From: Deltaproteobacteria bacterium
GTDB lineage: Bacteria > Myxococcota > Polyangia > Haliangiales > Haliangiaceae
Length of the DNA stretch: 17,075 nucleotides
Assembly (NCBI GenBank): GCA_018262455.1
Contig: JAGSPR010000100.1
Coordinates: 1-17,075 of the forward strand
Reading direction: 5' to 3'
Below, piece after piece: positions 7,668 through 13,769 of the stretch. The notes under the pieces are model-generated. The model worked only from the letters and a program-made list of their open reading frames with translations. It was not told the origin of the DNA and did not search any database. The position numbers and the translations under genes were made by a program. Each line of letters opens with the position of its first letter. Position 1 is the stretch's first letter.

Positions 7668-8228
7668 TCAGTCGCCTGCGCCGCCGAGCTGGGCCAGCGC
7701 GGCCACGAGCTCGGGCTCGGGCAGTCGTGAGTTCTGCTTCACACCTTCGAGCAGCTCCTCCATCGATCCACCCGTGCTGTCGACGTTCGCGGCCACGCAG
7801 GCTGGGTGCAGGTAGCCGGCGCTGCGCGTCATGAAGCTGCCGGTATCGACCTCGCGCTCGACCGCCACACGGAACGACGCCTTCTCGATCGGTTCCGCGC
7901 ACTGCATGCATTTGGCGCGGCCGGTCGGCGCCTTGTCGATGTGCGGGAACCCGCCAGGCTTGGCGCTGCCCTTCTTGACCGCCTCCGCCATGGCCTGGTC
8001 GAGCTCGGGGCGGTTCGGGACGTCACCGGGGTACGTGTCGAGGGCGGCCTTCAGGTCGGCCGGCAACTTGCTCGCGGCGCACACCAGGTGGTGCCACGCA
8101 AGGCTCGGGGTATCGCTGAACTGGGTCGTCGTCTCGACTCCAAGGCGCAGCTCTCCCTTGCCGATCGTCTTCTTGCACGTCCGGCAGCTTGCCCGCCCTG
8201 ACTTGGCTTCCTCGATGACGTTCGCCAT
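7668..8228 (-). CDS. Stand-alone tandem PARP-type zinc-finger protein
   Basis: A 186-residue soluble protein made almost entirely of two PARP-type (zf-PARP) zinc fingers. Finger 1 has ligands Cys15, Cys18, His47 and Cys50 (C-x2-C-x28-H-x2-C). Finger 2 has Cys107, Cys110, His141 and Cys144 (C-x2-C-x30-H-x2-C). These spacings are the two classical ones of human PARP1 fingers 1 and 2. Both fingers also have the GRA(S/K)C entry and the LAWHHLVC or YLHPAC exit typical of the fold. No catalytic ADP-ribosyltransferase, ligase, BRCT or phosphatase domain is present. In characterised proteins such fingers bind DNA breaks and nicks, so a DNA-end or nick-sensing role is inferred only. ATG 8228 was chosen because the first finger begins soon after and an AGGTAGG sequence lies about a dozen bases upstream. 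The frame remains open further upstream under the divergent carboxyltransferase gene, but that part lacks family similarity. Confidence 0.87.
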   Translation of the reverse strand: MANVIEEAKSGRASCRTCKKTIGKGELRLGVETTTQFSDTPSLAWHHLVCAASKLPADLKAALDTYPGDVPNRPELDQAMAEAVKKGSAKPGGFPHIDKAPTGRAKCMQCAEPIEKASFRVAVEREVDTGSFMTRSAGYLHPACVAANVDSTGGSMEELLEGVKQNSRLPEPELVAALAQLGGAGD

Positions 8229-8241
8229 AGGGCGCGAACCT

Positions 8242-8257
8242 ACCTCCGGCCGGAGGT
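8242..8257. promoter_or_regulatory. Perfect 16-bp palindrome between divergent genes
   Basis: ACCTCCGGCCGGAGGT is an exact 16-bp palindrome in the 106-bp region between the zinc-finger gene (-) and the carboxyltransferase gene (+). Its position and symmetry fit an operator for a dimeric repressor. Its minus-strand GGAGG could also act as a rather distant ribosome site for the zinc-finger gene. No regulator is identifiable. Confidence 0.35.
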
Positions 8258-8334
8258 GGCGTCCCATCACGAACGTGACCAGAATCGATTTGCCGGCGCC
8301 CACGTCGACCGTCCGGTCGTGCGATACCTGGGTC

Positions 8335-9945
8335 GTGGAGCAGCCGTACCCGGTAATCGCGACGCGCGTCGATCCGCGCTCCGACGAGTTTCGTTCCAAC
8401 GTCGATGCCAACCGCGCTGCGGTCGACAAGCTGCGCGCCGCCCAGCTCGAGGCCACGCTCGGCGGGGGCGAGAAGTACATCAGCCGTCACAAGGCCGCCG
8501 GCAAGTTACTGCCGCGCGAACGGGTGGAGCTGATCCTCGATCGCGACTCGCACTTCCTCGAGCTGTGCGCGCTCGCCGGCAAGGATGTCTCGGGTCACGT
8601 GCCCGGTGCCGGCCTGATCGGCGGGATCGGCCTGGTCTCCGGCGTCGAGTGCGTGATCACCGCGAGCGAGTCCACGGTGAAGGGCGGCGCCATCAGCGAG
8701 ATCACGGCCTGGAAGTCCGGCCGGCTCTCCGATGTGGCGGAGCAGAACCGACTGCCGTCGATCTCGATGATCGAGTCGGCCGGCGCGGACCTGCCGAACC
8801 AGTCGAAGATCTTCGTTCCCGGCGGCCGCGGGTTTCGCGACCTGACGCGTCGCTCGGAGCAGCGCACCCCGTCGATCTGCCTCGTATTCGGTAGCTCGAC
8901 CGCGGGTGGCGCGTACATCCCGGGCATGAGCGACTACACCGTGATGGTCGAGAAGCAGGCGCAGGTCTATCTCGCCGGCCCGCCGCTGGTGAAGATGGCC
9001 ACCGGAGAGGACACGAACCACGAGGAGCTCGGCGGCGCGGAGATGCACTCGCGGGTCTCTGGTGTCTCCGACTACCTCGCGCGCGACGAGCGGGACGCGA
9101 TCCGGCTCGGCCGCGAGATCGTGTCCCACCTGAACTGGAAGAAGGGCTCGCCGGCGCCGGCGCGCGTCATCGAGCCGCCGCGCTACCCCGCCGAGGATCT
9201 GCTCGGGATCGCCTCGGCCGACGTCAAGGTGCCATGGGATCAGCGCGAGGCCATCGCTCGAATCGTCGATGGTTCGCGGTTCTCGGAGTTCAAGCCGCTC
9301 TACGGCTCAACGCTCGTCTGTGGCTGGGCACACCTCCACGGCTACCCGATCGGGATCCTCGCGAACAACGGGATCCTGTTCTCGGAGTCGGCCCAGAAGG
9401 GCGCGCAGTTCATCGAGCTGTGCAACCAGAGCGACATCCCGCTGCTGTTCCTGCAGAACGTCACCGGCTTCATGGTCGGCCGGAAGTACGAGCAGGAAGG
9501 CATCATCAAGCACGGCGCGAAGCTCATCAACGCGGTCTCGAACTCGACGGTGCCGGCGATCACGATCATGACCGGCGCGAGCTACGGCGCCGGCAACTAC
9601 GCCATGAACGGTCGCGCCTACGCCCCGCGCTTCCTGTTCACGTGGCCGAACCACCGCATCGCGGTCATGGGCGGCAAGCAGCTCGCGGGCGTGCTCGACA
9701 TCATCCAGCGCGATGCCGCCGCCAAGCGAGGCGAACCCGTCGACGAGCAGAAGCTCGGGTTCAGCAAGGCGATGATCGAATCCATGATCGACAAGGAGAG
9801 CGATCCGTACTTCGCCACCGCGCGGCTGTGGGACGACGGGATCATCGACCCGCGCGACACGCGCACTGTCGTCGCGATCGCGCTGTCGGCCGCGTACTCC
9901 GCACCGTTCCGCGGCACCACGAGCTGGGGCGTGTTCCGCCACTGA
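8335..9945 (+). CDS. Acyl-CoA carboxylase carboxyltransferase (beta) subunit, methylcrotonyl-/geranyl-CoA carboxylase-like
   Basis: A 536-residue carboxyltransferase that should move CO2 from carboxybiotin onto an acyl-CoA. It has the usual length and twin crotonase-like halves of methylcrotonyl-CoA carboxylase beta subunits. The N-terminal [19 protein letters not shown] signature is at 43-61. The first oxyanion-hole motif [14 protein letters not shown] is at 187-200, followed by [13 protein letters not shown] (213-225) and [12 protein letters not shown] (232-243). In the second half are [13 protein letters not shown] (374-386) and [11 protein letters not shown] (414-424). The substrate is not fixed by sequence: branched C5, terpenoid or another acyl-CoA are all possible. 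The GTG at 8335 was chosen because the conserved N-terminus starts there. The frame is open back to 7831, but that stretch is antisense to the zinc-finger gene. The partner biotin carboxylase is encoded 1.8 kb downstream, not adjacent. Confidence 0.92.
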   Translation: MEQPYPVIATRVDPRSDEFRSNVDANRAAVDKLRAAQLEATLGGGEKYISRHKAAGKLLPRERVELILDRDSHFLELCALAGKDVSGHVPGAGLIGGIGLVSGVECVITASESTVKGGAISEITAWKSGRLSDVAEQNRLPSISMIESAGADLPNQSKIFVPGGRGFRDLTRRSEQRTPSICLVFGSSTAGGAYIPGMSDYTVMVEKQAQVYLAGPPLVKMATGEDTNHEELGGAEMHSRVSGVSDYLARDERDAIRLGREIVSHLNWKKGSPAPARVIEPPRYPAEDLLGIASADVKVPWDQREAIARIVDGSRFSEFKPLYGSTLVCGWAHLHGYPIGILANNGILFSESAQKGAQFIELCNQSDIPLLFLQNVTGFMVGRKYEQEGIIKHGAKLINAVSNSTVPAITIMTGASYGAGNYAMNGRAYAPRFLFTWPNHRIAVMGGKQLAGVLDIIQRDAAAKRGEPVDEQKLGFSKAMIESMIDKESDPYFATARLWDDGIIDPRDTRTVVAIALSAAYSAPFRGTTSWGVFRH

Positions 9946-9950
9946 GCCAG

Positions 9951-9967
9951 CGCGGGTCGAGCCCGCG
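9951..9967. terminator. GC hairpin between convergent genes
   Basis: CGCGGG-TCGAG-CCCGCG forms a 6-bp all-G/C stem with a 5-nt loop. It starts 6 bp after the carboxyltransferase stop and ends 11 bp before the convergent phospholipase stop. It could attenuate or terminate transcription from both sides, but no T-run follows on either strand. Confidence 0.4.
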
Positions 9968-9977
9968 AACCGGTCCG

Positions 9978-10883
9978 TCAGGGTTGGTTCGTCGCGGCCA
10001 CCGCGGCCACCCGTGACTTCTCGACGAGGTCCATCGCGAGGACGCCGAGGTGCGCGTGCGCGTTGGCCGGATCGGCGAGGAAGGCATCGAGATCCAGGTT
10101 GATCTCCATCGCCACGCTCGGCGTGTTCGGGATCCCGGAAAGCGTCTGAAACCCGCTGGTGTAGTTGAGGAACAGCGTCGATGGACCGGCGTCGCGTGCC
10201 TCCGCGAGCAGGGCCTCGATCGCCATCCACTTCGATTCGTTGGAAGTCACCTTGAAGGCGTCCTGGACCCGCAACGAGGCTTGCGGGGTGGTGATCGAGA
10301 ACGTGGCGTTGTCGGGCCAGTCCGATGCATCCAGCCCGAGCGGCGACGTCTCGGCCACGAACCGGCGTACCAGGACGATCTTGCCGCGGACGTCACCGAG
10401 CGCAGGGACCGCGCCTCCGAGATACCAGCGCGCTGGATCGAGCGCGACATAGGTCGCGAACACCTGCTCGAACGTCAACATCGTGTTGTCGGCCACGGAC
10501 TCTTCCTTGATGCTCATCACTGCCGCTTCGGTCGGGTGGCTGTCGAGAAACGCCGAGAACGTCTCCACCACCTGGGCGAACGTCTGCCGCTCGAAGAGCG
10601 GGCCATGGTAGAGATCGAAGCCATCGCCGAGATGGCGGCACCGGATGTCGAAGTACCGCACACCCGCGTCGAGCTGCTGGTCGAGGGTCAGCGTCTGATC
10701 CCGCGAGCTGCCCGGAATCACCTCGTAGAGCGAGGCCGACTCGTGCGTCCCGGGGATCGAGAGCTCCGACAGGAGCCGGCCATCGTCGATCTTGGACATC
10801 CACGCCGGTGCCACCGGTGGACCGGACGCGTCGGTGCACGCAGCAAGCGCCAGTCCGATCGCGGTGGGGACGAACCAGTTCAT
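9978..10883 (-). CDS. Phosphatidylinositol-specific phospholipase C X-domain lipoprotein
   Basis: A 301-residue predicted lipoprotein. The hydrophobic N-terminus ends in a lipobox, LAAC, with Cys16 as the lipidation site. The rest resembles a bacterial PI-PLC X domain, which acts by general acid-base catalysis on phosphoinositide-type head groups without calcium. Candidate catalytic residues are His47 in SIPGTHES, Arg81 in YFDIRCR, His93 in LYHGP and Asp285 in VLAMDLVE, corresponding to the bacillus PI-PLC residues His32, Arg69, His82 and Asp274. The residue after the first His is Glu48 rather than the Asp of many homologues. The real substrate could be phosphatidylinositol, a GPI-like or another glycerophosphodiester lipid. 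ATG 10883 has only a weak GGTAG-like ribosome site. It stands alone on the minus strand, converging with the carboxyltransferase gene. Confidence 0.87.
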   Translation of the reverse strand: MNWFVPTAIGLALAACTDASGPPVAPAWMSKIDDGRLLSELSIPGTHESASLYEVIPGSSRDQTLTLDQQLDAGVRYFDIRCRHLGDGFDLYHGPLFERQTFAQVVETFSAFLDSHPTEAAVMSIKEESVADNTMLTFEQVFATYVALDPARWYLGGAVPALGDVRGKIVLVRRFVAETSPLGLDASDWPDNATFSITTPQASLRVQDAFKVTSNESKWMAIEALLAEARDAGPSTLFLNYTSGFQTLSGIPNTPSVAMEINLDLDAFLADPANAHAHLGVLAMDLVEKSRVAAVAATNQP

Positions 10884-10903
10884 CGCAGCGCTACCAGCGT
10901 ATC

Positions 10904-10946
10904 ACCGGAGGTAGATCGATCTGTCACATTCGTCAGGATCTCCGGT
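10904..10946. promoter_or_regulatory. Inverted repeat upstream of the phospholipase gene
   Basis: ACCGGAG (10904-10910) and CTCCGGT (10940-10946) are complementary arms separated by 29 nt in the short 5' region of the phospholipase gene. The left arm with its neighbours includes CCGGAGGTAG, the complement of CTACCTCCGG found at 8240-8249. This is a possible operator or mRNA-leader fold; chance cannot be excluded in DNA of this GC content. Confidence 0.25.
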
Positions 10947-10976
10947 TCGGCGCGAGGCTCGATTTGACGCTCCCGG

Positions 10977-11513
10977 TCATGGGCAGCGCGCCAGCTGGCT
11001 GAACGGGGCGTGATCGAACGGGGCGTGATCGAGCGGGGCGTGATCGAGCGGGGCGTGGTCTCGCACACCGTCATCAACGGGAACTTGCTCGAGCAGCACC
11101 CAGCGCAGCAGGTCATCGGCTTTGGCGATGTAAGGCGTCAGCTCGTCGAGCAGGTTCGACACCGCAAGCTGCGCGACTGCGACGTCGGGCGCCGGTGCGA
11201 GGTCATCCTCGAGGGCCCGCCGGAGCAGCTGTCCGAGAGACAGCACGCTGAGGAACCCCTCGTGTGCGAGCACGCGCGTGCCTTCGCCGAGTGTGTCGAG
11301 CCTCGAACACGGACGCAGCGGTTCGGCATGACGCGCGAGGTCGCCGAGCTCCCATATCACCGCGCAGATGTGATGACGGACATCTCCAGCGGCATGGCGC
11401 AACGCTGCACGCTCGGGCTGGCAGGTCCATGCTCGGTCGAGCGTGAGCAGTATTGCGAGCAGGTCATCGAAGGCTTCCGACAGCGTGGACTCGGTCCGGT
11501 ATTCGTTGAACAT
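10977..11513 (-). CDS. Hypothetical helical protein with C-terminal DHAP-type pentapeptide repeats
   Basis: A 178-residue protein that I do not recognise. It has no signal peptide or membrane helix and is predicted to be mostly alpha-helical. Amphipathic Leu/Ala-rich segments run through residues 8-140, with two His/Cys-bearing stretches (VRHHICAVIWELGDLARHAE, about 45-64). The C-terminus, about 152-170, consists of four consecutive five-residue units, D-H-A-P-(L/F), encoded by a perfect-phase 15-bp tandem repeat, before a final SQLARCP. The minus frame has G/C at nearly all third positions near its start, whereas the overlapping plus-strand frame does not, so the minus strand was chosen. ATG 11513 is the first Met; a GTG at 11591 would add 26 residues. 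It is divergent from the biotin carboxylase gene and 93 bp upstream of the phospholipase gene, on the same strand. Function unknown; a four-helix or regulatory fold is only a guess. Confidence 0.6.
   Translation of the reverse strand: MFNEYRTESTLSEAFDDLLAILLTLDRAWTCQPERAALRHAAGDVRHHICAVIWELGDLARHAEPLRPCSRLDTLGEGTRVLAHEGFLSVLSLGQLLRRALEDDLAPAPDVAVAQLAVSNLLDELTPYIAKADDLLRWVLLEQVPVDDGVRDHAPLDHAPLDHAPFDHAPFSQLARCP
11001..11060. repeat. Four-copy 15-bp tandem repeat
   Basis: Four consecutive units of GA(A/G)CGGGGCGTG(A/G)TC occupy 11001-11015, 11016-11030, 11031-11045 and 11046-11060. They differ at only two positions. They lie in frame in the 3' end of the minus-strand hypothetical gene and encode D-H-A-P-(L/F) four times. 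The multiple-of-three unit length keeps the frame under copy-number change. Confidence 0.95.
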
Positions 11514-11580
11514 GCCCCGGGCAATTGCAGCGCTCGGGCCATGCGTAACGACGTGAGATCCGGCGCCGATCTCGACGATC

Positions 11581-11644
11581 TGTCCGTCCACTGGACGCGC
11601 TGTCCGAGGGGCGGCCGGACACGGACAGGGATCCCCTCGAGGGG
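11581..11644. promoter_or_regulatory. Inverted-repeat-rich divergent upstream region of biotin carboxylase gene
   Basis: This lies in the 209-bp region between the hypothetical gene (-) and the biotin carboxylase gene (+). TGTCCG occurs at 11581 and 11601, and its complement CGGACA at 11616 and 11622, giving nested inverted repeats. GTCCA-C-TGGAC (11586-11596) and the perfect 12-bp palindrome CCCCTCGAGGGG (11633-11644) are also present. The density of symmetric sites suggests an operator region, although no promoter box is convincing. If the hypothetical protein starts at GTG 11591, the left edge would be coding. Confidence 0.3.
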
Positions 11645-11722
11645 CTCCCCATCTCCACTCGTACCGCGGATCGCGGCCACCCGCCCCACGGTTCACATGT
11701 CGAGTGTTGTAGCGTTGCGGCC

Positions 11723-13696
11723 GTGAGAGCGCCATCGATCGACAAGATCCTGATCGCGAACCGCGGAGAGATCGCGCTCCGCGTGATGCGGACGTGCCGC
11801 GCGATGGGCATCGCCACCGTCGCGGTCTATTCCGACGCCGACGCCGACGCGCCGTTTGTGCGGTTTGCGGACGAAGCGGTCCGGATCGGCCCACCACCTG
11901 CGCGCGAGTCCTATCTCGTGACCAACGCGCTGCTCGATGCGGCGCGGATGACGGGGGCGCAGGCGATCCACCCCGGCTATGGCTTCCTCAGCGAGAATGC
12001 CGGGTTTGCCGAGGCGGTCACCGCTGCAGGGCTTGTCTTCATCGGCCCACCCGCGGACGTGATCGGCAAGCTCGGCTCCAAGCAGGAAGCCAAGCGGATC
12101 GCGCGCAAGGCGGGGGTCCCGACCGTCCCGGGCTACGATGGAGAGGACCAGGCCACGGCCGCGTTCGTCGCGGCGGGCAAGGATCTCGGGTTTCCGTTGC
12201 TGGTCAAGGCTTCTGCCGGCGGCGGCGGGAAGGGGATGCGGATCGTGCGGCGCGCAGAGGAGCTCGTCGAAGGGATCGAGCGGGCGCGCCGCGAGGCGGC
12301 GTCGGCGTTCGGCGACGACACGCTGCTGCTCGAGCGCTACGTCGAGCGGCCTCGCCACATCGAGATCCAGATCCTCGGTGATACCCACGGCAAGGTCGTG
12401 CACCTGTGGGAGCGCGAGTGCTCGATCCAGCGCCGTCACCAGAAGGTCATCGAGGAGGCGCCCTCGCCGGCGCTCGATCCGACGCGCCGGGCCGAGATGG
12501 GGCATGCCGCGGTGGAGCTCGGGCGCGCGGTCCGCTACGTCGGCGCTGGCACGGTCGAATTCATCACTGCACCGGACGGCGCGTTCTACTTCCTCGAGGT
12601 CAACACCCGGCTCCAGGTCGAGCACCCGGTGACCGAGCTGACGACCGGGCTCGATCTCGTGCGCGAGCAGATCCGGATCGCGCGCGGCGAGCCGCTCGGC
12701 TACGATGAAGCTCCACCGCAACGCGGCTGGGCGATCGAGGTCCGGCTGTGCGCCGAAGATCCCGAGCATGACTACCTGCCGACCACCGGCACGCTCCACG
12801 CGGTGGAGGTCCCGAGCACGGTACGTGCAGATCTCGGCGTCGTGGCAGGCAGTGAGATCGGGATCCACTACGACTCGATGCTCGGCAAGATCATCGCGCA
12901 TGCCGCGACGCGCCACGAGGCCGCGCAGCTGCTTCGCCGCGGTCTCGAGCAGAGCTGGCTGCCGGGCCTCGTCACCAACCGCGAGCACCTCGCGAAGATC
13001 CTCGCGCACCCCGCGTTCCTGGCGGGCGAGCTCGACACGCACTTCCTCGAGCACCACGCCGGCGAGCTCGCAGCGCAGCCGCCTGGGCTCGATCGGGTGC
13101 GCGTCGCGGTGACCGGGCTCGTGCTCGCCGGGATCGTGGCGCGTCGAGATCCGAGGGCGCTCGCGCCGGTGGGCTGGCGCAACGTGCGCCATCTCGATCA
13201 GGTCGTCACGTACAAGCTCGGTGAGGCCGATGTCATCGTTGGCTATCACGTGACCGAAGCTGGCGTCGAGCTCTCGATCGGCGGCAAGACCATGCACGTC
13301 TCGGCGTTCGGCGTCGATCCTTCTCGCGATCACGAGGTGTGGTTCGTCGAGCAGGGCGGTCACCGTCGTACGGTCCGCGTGGTCACCGTCGGTGCACGCA
13401 GCTGGGTGCTGTCCGAGGGCATGCAGCTCGCGTTCGTGGAAGAGCCGCGGTTCCCCGATCCCTCCGCCCGGGCCGTGGTCGGAGGGCTGCGCGCGCCGAT
13501 GCCGGGCAAGGTCCTCAAGGTCCTGGTCACGGTGGGGCAGGAAGTCACTGCAGGGACCGCGCTCGTCGTGCTCGAGGCGATGAAGATGGAGCACACGGTG
13601 CGCGCCGGTGAGGCCGGAACCGTGCGCGAGATCGACGTGGAGGTCGGCGATCAGGTCGACACCGATCGCATCCTCGCGGTCGTGACTCCGACGTAA
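11723..13696 (+). CDS. Biotin carboxylase / biotin carboxyl carrier (alpha) subunit of acyl-CoA carboxylase
   Basis: A complete 657-residue alpha subunit. It carboxylates its own biotin with ATP and bicarbonate and presents it to the carboxyltransferase. The N-terminal domain starts with KILIANRGEIALRV (8-21) and includes IHPGYGFLSEN (82-92). The ATP-grasp domain has the Gly-rich KASAGGGGKGM loop (162-172), the ERECSIQRRHQK loop (230-241) and FLEVNTRLQVEHPVTE (290-305). The biotin carboxylase C-terminal domain extends to about 440. A linker/BT-like domain follows, then a biotinyl domain, about 585-657, with the EAMKM motif at 618-622 whose Lys621 is the biotinylation site. Size and order match methylcrotonyl-, geranyl- and propionyl-type alpha subunits. 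The GTG at 11723 is the start; no obvious ribosome site is seen. It is the natural partner of the carboxyltransferase at 8.3-9.9 kb, but a promoter of its own is needed because two opposite-strand genes lie between them. Confidence 0.95.
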   Translation: MRAPSIDKILIANRGEIALRVMRTCRAMGIATVAVYSDADADAPFVRFADEAVRIGPPPARESYLVTNALLDAARMTGAQAIHPGYGFLSENAGFAEAVTAAGLVFIGPPADVIGKLGSKQEAKRIARKAGVPTVPGYDGEDQATAAFVAAGKDLGFPLLVKASAGGGGKGMRIVRRAEELVEGIERARREAASAFGDDTLLLERYVERPRHIEIQILGDTHGKVVHLWERECSIQRRHQKVIEEAPSPALDPTRRAEMGHAAVELGRAVRYVGAGTVEFITAPDGAFYFLEVNTRLQVEHPVTELTTGLDLVREQIRIARGEPLGYDEAPPQRGWAIEVRLCAEDPEHDYLPTTGTLHAVEVPSTVRADLGVVAGSEIGIHYDSMLGKIIAHAATRHEAAQLLRRGLEQSWLPGLVTNREHLAKILAHPAFLAGELDTHFLEHHAGELAAQPPGLDRVRVAVTGLVLAGIVARRDPRALAPVGWRNVRHLDQVVTYKLGEADVIVGYHVTEAGVELSIGGKTMHVSAFGVDPSRDHEVWFVEQGGHRRTVRVVTVGARSWVLSEGMQLAFVEEPRFPDPSARAVVGGLRAPMPGKVLKVLVTVGQEVTAGTALVVLEAMKMEHTVRAGEAGTVREIDVEVGDQVDTDRILAVVTPT

Positions 13697-13726
13697 TCGT
13701 CGCGATCGCTCCAGGGCTCCGCCCCC

Positions 13727-13748
13727 CCCTACCGGCACGCCGGCAGGG
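13727..13748. terminator. Hairpin after biotin carboxylase gene
   Basis: CCCT-A-CCGG-CACG-CCGG-C-AGGG folds into an 8-bp stem with one internal mismatch and a 4-nt loop. It starts 30 bp after the biotin carboxylase stop and ends 21 bp before the aminopeptidase GTG. It is flanked by C-runs on both sides and lacks a T-tract, so it may be a Rho-type pause site or a leader structure rather than an intrinsic terminator. Confidence 0.35.
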
Positions 13749-13769
13749 TTCCCCCCGATCGGCTATACC

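Noticed and set aside
7831..8334. 168-residue N-terminal extension of the carboxyltransferase
   Set aside because: It is antisense to the zinc-finger gene and outside the conserved length of the family.
10050..10967. A 305-residue plus-strand frame
   Set aside because: It is antisense to the phospholipase-like lipoprotein, which has a lipobox and catalytic motifs; the plus frame has none.
11001..11060. CRISPR-like repeat array
   Set aside because: The 15-bp units are directly adjacent without spacers and lie in frame within a coding sequence.
11010..11726. A 238-residue plus-strand frame opposite the hypothetical gene
   Set aside because: Third positions are near 50 percent G/C where sampled, and it begins with the translated tandem repeat. 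The minus strand shows the expected coding bias.
11693..13738. A 681-residue open frame on the minus strand
   Set aside because: It lies wholly antisense to the certain biotin carboxylase gene and is His/Arg/Asp-rich without any family motif; it is a by-product of high GC content.
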